Below, in pieces: positions 58,310-64,000 of a stretch of 64,000 nucleotides of DNA. Below the pieces are notes generated by a model that had not been told where the DNA came from, ran no database searches, and was given only the letters and a program-made list of their open reading frames with translations. The stretch is from Liolophura sinensis (lineage: Eukaryota; Mollusca; Polyplacophora; Chitonida; Chitonidae): assembly GCF_032854445.1 (NCBI RefSeq), contig NC_088302.1, forward strand, positions 48,142,046 through 48,206,045, given 5' to 3'. Numbering within the stretch: position 1 is the first letter of the stretch; each line of letters opens with the position of its first letter. The translations under genes and the position numbers were made by a program.

Positions 58310-60440
58310 CAAGAACAAGCTCTCAAAAGACAGTGCTCATGTGAAATATTTGCCTGTGTATCAGTATAATGTAAGTTTGGCTCATTTTAATAAGTTATAG
58401 TCGTGTGGTGTAAAATGTTCCAATGACTTATATATACCATTTCAGTATTATAGACAAGATTTGATAATTCGTAGAGTATGAAATTTGGTGAACTGTAATT
58501 GTATACGTTTCTTCGAAGATGAAAATCATTACATATCAACTTCCTAAATACGCTGATATGAATTTCAGCCAAAAAAAGAAGAAAAAAGAATTATTTCACT
58601 ATGATATATACGTAAGCAGTTTTCAGATTAACGTCTGAGATTAACGGCTGATTACTACAGGTGTTAATAAAGACCGGTAGAGGTTAAAATGATATAAATT
58701 TTATATTTTAAGTAAAATTTATTTCAAACAAATCGTGTAATTTACAAAATCACAAATTGTTGTTCCCAGTTGTTTATGCTTACATTGACCATATGGTAGG
58801 TATTACAGAAGAAAAAAACGAAATAAGACCAATTATATAATAATCTATGCGTGAAACAAATACTCTATTCACATACTTGCTCGTGTGATATGTTTAGACC
58901 CACTGAATTTTAAAGAACTGATGTACAGATAACTGCAAGTCTTTTGAAGTCTTCAAAACTACACAAGATGTAAAGGTGTACTTGAATTTATTTGTTAATT
59001 AAATTATACTCCCAGTGAACTGAAAACAGATCTATTTTCAAGTTTTGTATACATTTTAACTCTACAACGGTGAAGATATATTTTTATAATACATGTATGA
59101 TTTTCTCTATAAAATTGTCTGTGTATTGTTTCTTATAGTGTCGTGTTACTGTTTGTTTCATTTTCCATATCGGATCAATTTAATTCGGTATTAAATAATA
59201 TCCATCACTTCATCCTTGAATATATGGCTGAAGAAAAAAGTATCCAATAAATTGGTCTGCATGTATTATTGCAAAATTCTGGAAATTCTCTCCAGACACT
59301 AGTTTACTTCATTTCCGATTTGGGTATTCATGACGTGGTATGTATTTATATATACTGCCAATGACTTTTAATAACCATTTTAATGATTGAAAATCAAAAC
59401 GTTTTCAATGAATTCAGAGAACTTCTGAAAACTTTTGCCGTATATATAGAAGGAATAAAACGAAATATACTAATTTCATAATTAAAAAAATACTCAAGGA
59501 TTTGCATTGGTTTTCTGCAATTTTTACGCAGTGGTGAAATGCACCTGTACAAGCATGCAATGCGTTATCCCGTTATAAAGCGGAAGAAAGCTGATAAAAA
59601 GACTCAATGCATTTCATCCAGATATACCTCGCTCTGTATGTTTAACCGTTATTACAAAGGCTACATAAGCACTAATGTTCTGTACCTATAAGCTTGACGT
59701 TTGTGTAAACACCTGCGATCTTGGTAGCAAGTAAAATTCTTGCTCATATAGGTCCTGTGAAATCTAAGTGTCCTTCAAGAATTGTATATACTTTGTAACG
59801 CAATTCGATGACAGCTCTACATCATTTCCAAACAGCCTATAAAAACACCATGCAGTTCCTAAAGAAATATGTAACAAATAATTATACTAATATTAAATAA
59901 ACCTGTAGTTACATGTAGGAGAGATAGAAATCAGTCCTCAGTTATTGCATTCATCCAAATCAAAATTTCTAACTCACAAGCCGTGAATAATTACCATGTC
60001 AAATACAAAGATGGCTAAATCGTCCACGTTTTGATTGTAGCTGTTCATAAAGAGATTGTGTTGATGAATAAGCAAAGATACTTACACTAAAAACTAATGA
60101 CTATCCTAAATCAATTACAAGCAAACTATAGTCGTACTTGGCACGCATGCAAGTTTAATTTCTTTGTGACAATAAATATTTTAGGATAAATATTTGAATT
60201 TATGACGCGTTTTTATAGACTATTCATTAGGTTGAAAGGTGAATTATGAACTTGATTCGTAAAGAAAAAATCTTGACGTAAGTCGATTTTGTTAAATAAT
60301 ACAAATTAAAGCCCGATAATCATATATATTATAAATGAACTGACATCATGCATCGTGGTAAGTAGTCGTCCCTAAATCTGTTAATCTATTTATTTTTTTT
60401 TATTTTGGGGTAAACTTCTATCATATATTTTGTTATATAT
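58310..60440. other. foxQ2b 3' flank and intergenic sequence
   Basis: The proximal part is the likely 3' UTR. Beyond it is AT-rich DNA with no gene or assignable repeat. Confidence 0.4.
58666..58671 (+). terminator. Candidate poly(A) signal for foxQ2b
   Basis: AATAAA lies 357 nt after the stop codon, the first canonical hexamer I found downstream. Not supported by transcript data. Confidence 0.35.
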
Positions 60441-60590
60441 ATATTTATTTGTTTGATGGGTATATATTTACTGCTGAAGACTTTGTCACTTATATGCCGG
60501 CGGTCATGCGGTTTTATGAGTAGGGGGACACCGGAGAACCCTGCGCAAACCACCAACCTTCATGGGATTCCTGTCAAACCTCTCGACTTT
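60441..60590 (-). mobile_element. SINE-1-related variant, degenerate
   Basis: ATTTATTTGTTTGATGGGTA, CACTTATATGCCGGCGGTCA, GGGGGACACCGGAGAACCCT, GCAAACCACCAACCTT. The body is like the variant at 13.0 kb rather than standard SINE-1. Confidence 0.5.
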
Positions 60591-62992
60591 AAATATGCAT
60601 ATTTTAAGTTTTTTCAAGAAACCACTTTACAGACTGCTGATTATTTACATATTACCCTTAGAGTCTTTTCACTGGCCTTTCGCTGAGAAATCTCTGGCGA
60701 GTTTTTGTCTTAATCAAACCAACCACGGAAACCCTTTTTAAAATTTAACAGCCAATTTTTTTAACTTTAACAACTCTGGCCATCAATTAAATCTGCAGAT
60801 GTTAAACTAAATTAATGGCGCCTGCTTAACTATACAAGAAAAGGGACAATTGATTAAGGTTTTCATTTGTTAAAAAAGATACGTTCCTCAAAAACGTGCA
60901 CCATCTGTCTATTTTTTTTCCTCGCAGAAGAGTGTGCTTGTACCTTCATACAGCTGATGGACATGCAGGTGTATGAACTCAACACAACACGTATATCACT
61001 CTGCATTTATATATATGTATCCACATTTTCACAATGGGTCTAGTGTGTGCGAGTCTATCTGTGAAAAGAATAGATGCCGAGCATATTGTCCGCTAAATCT
61101 ACCTACTTAAACTTGAAAGAAAATGGTTTATAACATGAAATGACAAGCTTCAAATTCGGTTTTTAGGAAACTAGTTAAACCAGAGGGCCGTGTGTCAGCT
61201 CTTGGGTGTAAGCTGTCACACTGTTGTGGGTATAAGAAAAGGTACCAGCATTCTGCAGAGTATACACTTGTCTGATGCCTCTGTATATTAGAAATTTGTT
61301 TGAGTACATATATAGTTTTGTGTGAATCAGGTATTTTCATCATTGAATTAACCCGCATGTGTTCTCTCGGACAGAAAAAGTTCACAATGTCTTTTTGTAC
61401 GTCAAGATTGGCATCAAACGTTAAAGTACAGCGGCCTTAGGTCAATGGATCGAATAGTTGATAAAGTGCGTGGCTAATCAGTTGAGGTGAAAATAAACAC
61501 TATATAATATGTGCCAGTAAACTTTGAAGGATTGCACAGATAAAAATGCAAACAGTATGTAGTAGAAATGACAAAGGCTGAAAAAAATATTTGATGGCGA
61601 TTCAGCCGGATATTGGCTGTTAACGGGGTCTTTCAAAAAGTTTTGCCTATAGGTACTAGGAATAAAATCGAATAAGTTGTTTATCGTAAAATATCATACA
61701 TTTGCTCAAAGGTTTACCAGTTCTCGCCCGTCATCGAAAATTATTATATTACATAGACTGTATTTTAGTGGGCTAAATATTAATTCTGTTAAATTTATAG
61801 CGTGCAAAGATGTTTGCTCGAGCGCATTGGTCTCACCAGTTTCTAAGTTAAACAGCACAAGATCTGCTCAACAACAGATGGACAGCTATACAATACAACA
61901 ACGTCATGAAACCAACGAGAATATTATAAGATAGAACTTATAGAAACACGTTGCCTAGACTCTACCGGAAGTACAAAAGATGACTTTTGGCACAAGCGCA
62001 AAGTGAAGATAATCTGAACTGTGAAGAGTGTACATAGCATAAAAATATTAATAAGCGTATAAGAAATCAAAGAAACGACCATAGATCTCCTATAGTTTAT
62101 GCGTAGACTGATGAAATTTATTTATTTAATTATTTAATTTGTTTATTTATTTATTGTTTAAATGAGAATTTGTATTCACAAATGAAAAGCCTTTTTAAAG
62201 TAAGAAATTATGTTGCAAGTTTTGCTGTGACCTATTAAAAGCATTTCAAAATTATTTTTCATACAGAAAAGGTGATTAGCCTTTATTACAACCCTGAGCA
62301 TGTACAGGTTCACATTTAGTGACTCATTTCTTATTGACACCATTTACTGAGCTAGTAAGTTCAATATAGATCTGCCATTTCGTCTTATGTACGTGATCAT
62401 GTTAGCACCGTCGCCTCTCACCCCCGCCCTGTGGCAGTGGCGCTTTGTTATAGACTGTGTGCACGTGTGAAAACGATCAGAGATCAAGTGTTCATGACAT
62501 GTTCATGACGTAACGATATACAGGCGGGGCTCGATCCCCGTGCTGTGTGTTAAACACAGTGCTGAGCAGACCTAGCTCAACCATAAGGAAAAGGGCAGTC
62601 GTCGACAGGAGGGTTAACTGTTTCTTTTAAATGCAACCAAAAGCCTTGCGGTCATTTTTTGTCCGATTTTGATACACGCGTGAGTCTGAAGGTGTTATAT
62701 TGGGTGTGGCATGTTAGTGCCAGAGGCAGTCTAATGTACTGCACATGTAACCCTCTTGGCGAGTGATTACCGTTCTTGTTGTCTCGTTGAATCGTCTCAA
62801 GGATTACGATGTAACCTGCACGTTGACAAATCTAGCGACACTTTTACCTTTAATATATGACATGATGTTTGCCGAGAAGATCAAGTCTGAGCTTGTCAAT
62901 AGTTCTCGGCAGAGTTTGGCTGATTAGTTGAACAAACAAGTTTTATAGTAAGTACTCTTGTGTGAATATCAGAAGGCCAGACAGTTCATGCA
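60591..62992. other. Intergenic, no gene recognised
   Basis: AT-rich. GGCGGGGCTCGATCCCCG near 62523-62540 resembles a tRNA T-arm, but no cloverleaf can be closed around it. No gene recognised. Confidence 0.4.
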
Positions 62993-63100
62993 TTATTTAT
63001 TTATTTGTTTGGTTTATTTATTTAATTGGAGTTTTACGTCTTAGTCGAGAATATTACACTTGTACGACGGCGGCCATCATTATGATGGGAAGAGGCAAGG
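62993..63100 (-). mobile_element. SINE-1 fragment, 5'-truncated
   Basis: The duplicated ATTT tail (ATTTATTTATTTGTTTGG, then TTTATTTATTTAATTGG) is followed by AGTTTTACGTCTTAGTCGAG and TACGACGGCGGCCATCATTA. It is diverged and truncated within the body. Confidence 0.75.
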
Positions 63101-64000
63101 AAGAGCCTTCATCTAGATAGCATCAAATCAACCGATGAGCTGTCTTCCTTCGATAAGTCTTCCGTAGTTTTTGTCGAACTTTCCTTCCTCTATTAGACAT
63201 CATTCTGTGTAAATACACTATTCAACCTGATCACTGTTAGGAAAATGACTGCACGGTGAGTATATGTATGGAGGAGTGGAGAAAACATGAAACACCAAAC
63301 ATACTGAAACAGAAGGAAGACTTGTCTGATGTAAATTAAAATATGGCCCCTTTTCCCACTTATAACGATAGAACAAAATACCGCAGTTTTCATAAATGCT
63401 CCACCAAACATTCACTCTAATTTTTATCTGAATTATGCATTTTGGGTATTCATTGAGAATTGACGTTTGGTGACAGAAGTTAGCTCAGATATGTTGTATT
63501 TATAAAAAAAAAATTTCCGGCGATATTTATTATCTTTTAAAAAGTCTATAACAGTCCCGGTAATTTTCGGCAAAAAGTCCATATTCGGTAATCCAAACAA
63601 ATCTTGTCTGTATTTACGAAGAATAGTTCAATTCTTATCATACCTGTGTACTATATATTTATAGTGTTGAAGTCATTCTAAAATCTTAAAAAGTTATGAA
63701 GAGTTTAAAGACACTGGAAGCACAATTCCTGAAACTACTCAAGGTTCGGTCACAATTATTTAACACATTGACATTGTCTTGTGAATTTCGATGTGACCTT
63801 CACCATTCACGAGGATGGTGCAACACACCGGCCCACTCTCGCTAGGCCATCCAGCTTCTGTGTCTGATGTGTTAATTTTGTTTTGATAACGAGGGGTTTA
63901 ATCCCCGCATAAAGTTCGATTGAACGGCAAGCAGGAGCTATTTAACGTATTTGCCAACATCTGCCGCGGGCCACAAAGTTCGATTAACGTTTGTCAGAGT
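63101..64000. other. Intergenic, no gene recognised
   Basis: Nothing recognisable. Two overlapping minus-strand frames at 63193-63415 have no known domain. Confidence 0.4.

Noticed and set aside
62520..62545. tRNA T-arm-like GGGGCTCGATCCCC
   Set aside because: The stem-loop has the wrong loop length and no other arms are found around it.

Overview
The window is animal nuclear DNA, most likely from a lophotrochozoan and probably a mollusc. It is AT-rich and gene-poor, with no operons. It carries many copies of a tRNA-derived SINE whose 3' tail (GAGTACGGCGTAAAACACC followed by AAATAAATAAAT) I recognise as common in bivalve and gastropod genomes. Only two protein-coding genes can be supported, and both are intronless forkhead transcription factors of the FoxQ2 class. 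The species is inferred from repeat style and gene class, not proven.

Layout: the first foxQ2 (called foxQ2a here) is on the minus strand at 6986-8548. The second (foxQ2b) is on the plus strand at 57293-58309. They are head to head, with 48.7 kb between their start codons and no other recognisable gene between them. Their forkhead regions are about 83% identical over 100 residues, and both carry an EH1-like repressor motif (FDMESLL, FDMDTIL) C-terminal to the forkhead. Outside these parts they have diverged. Each has a TATA-like box upstream. Both proximal promoters share two motifs in the same order, ATGAATATGYA then CAGCCAAT. foxQ2b also has an inverted pair of forkhead consensus sites directly upstream of its TATA box.

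The rest is repeats and unassigned sequence. There is a 77-unit, 36-bp minisatellite (50472-53243), which creates four spurious open frames of more than 930 codons. Smaller tandem arrays lie near 14.2, 16.0, 21.0, 30.5, 31.1 and 37.9 kb. There is a three-copy foldback MITE family (4.3, 46.5, 55.6 kb) and one other MITE-like element (34.7 kb). At least a dozen SINE copies or fragments are present, several with clear target-site duplications and graded 5' truncation. Two older dispersed repeat families recur between 27 and 46 kb.

I see no bacterial-type system, CRISPR array, rRNA gene or intact tRNA gene. The biologically interesting content is the divergent foxQ2 pair with its shared promoter elements, and the repeat dynamics between the two genes. 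FoxQ2 proteins are known as anterior/apical ectoderm regulators in animal embryos, so the large gene-free interval may hold their enhancers, but that is inference.
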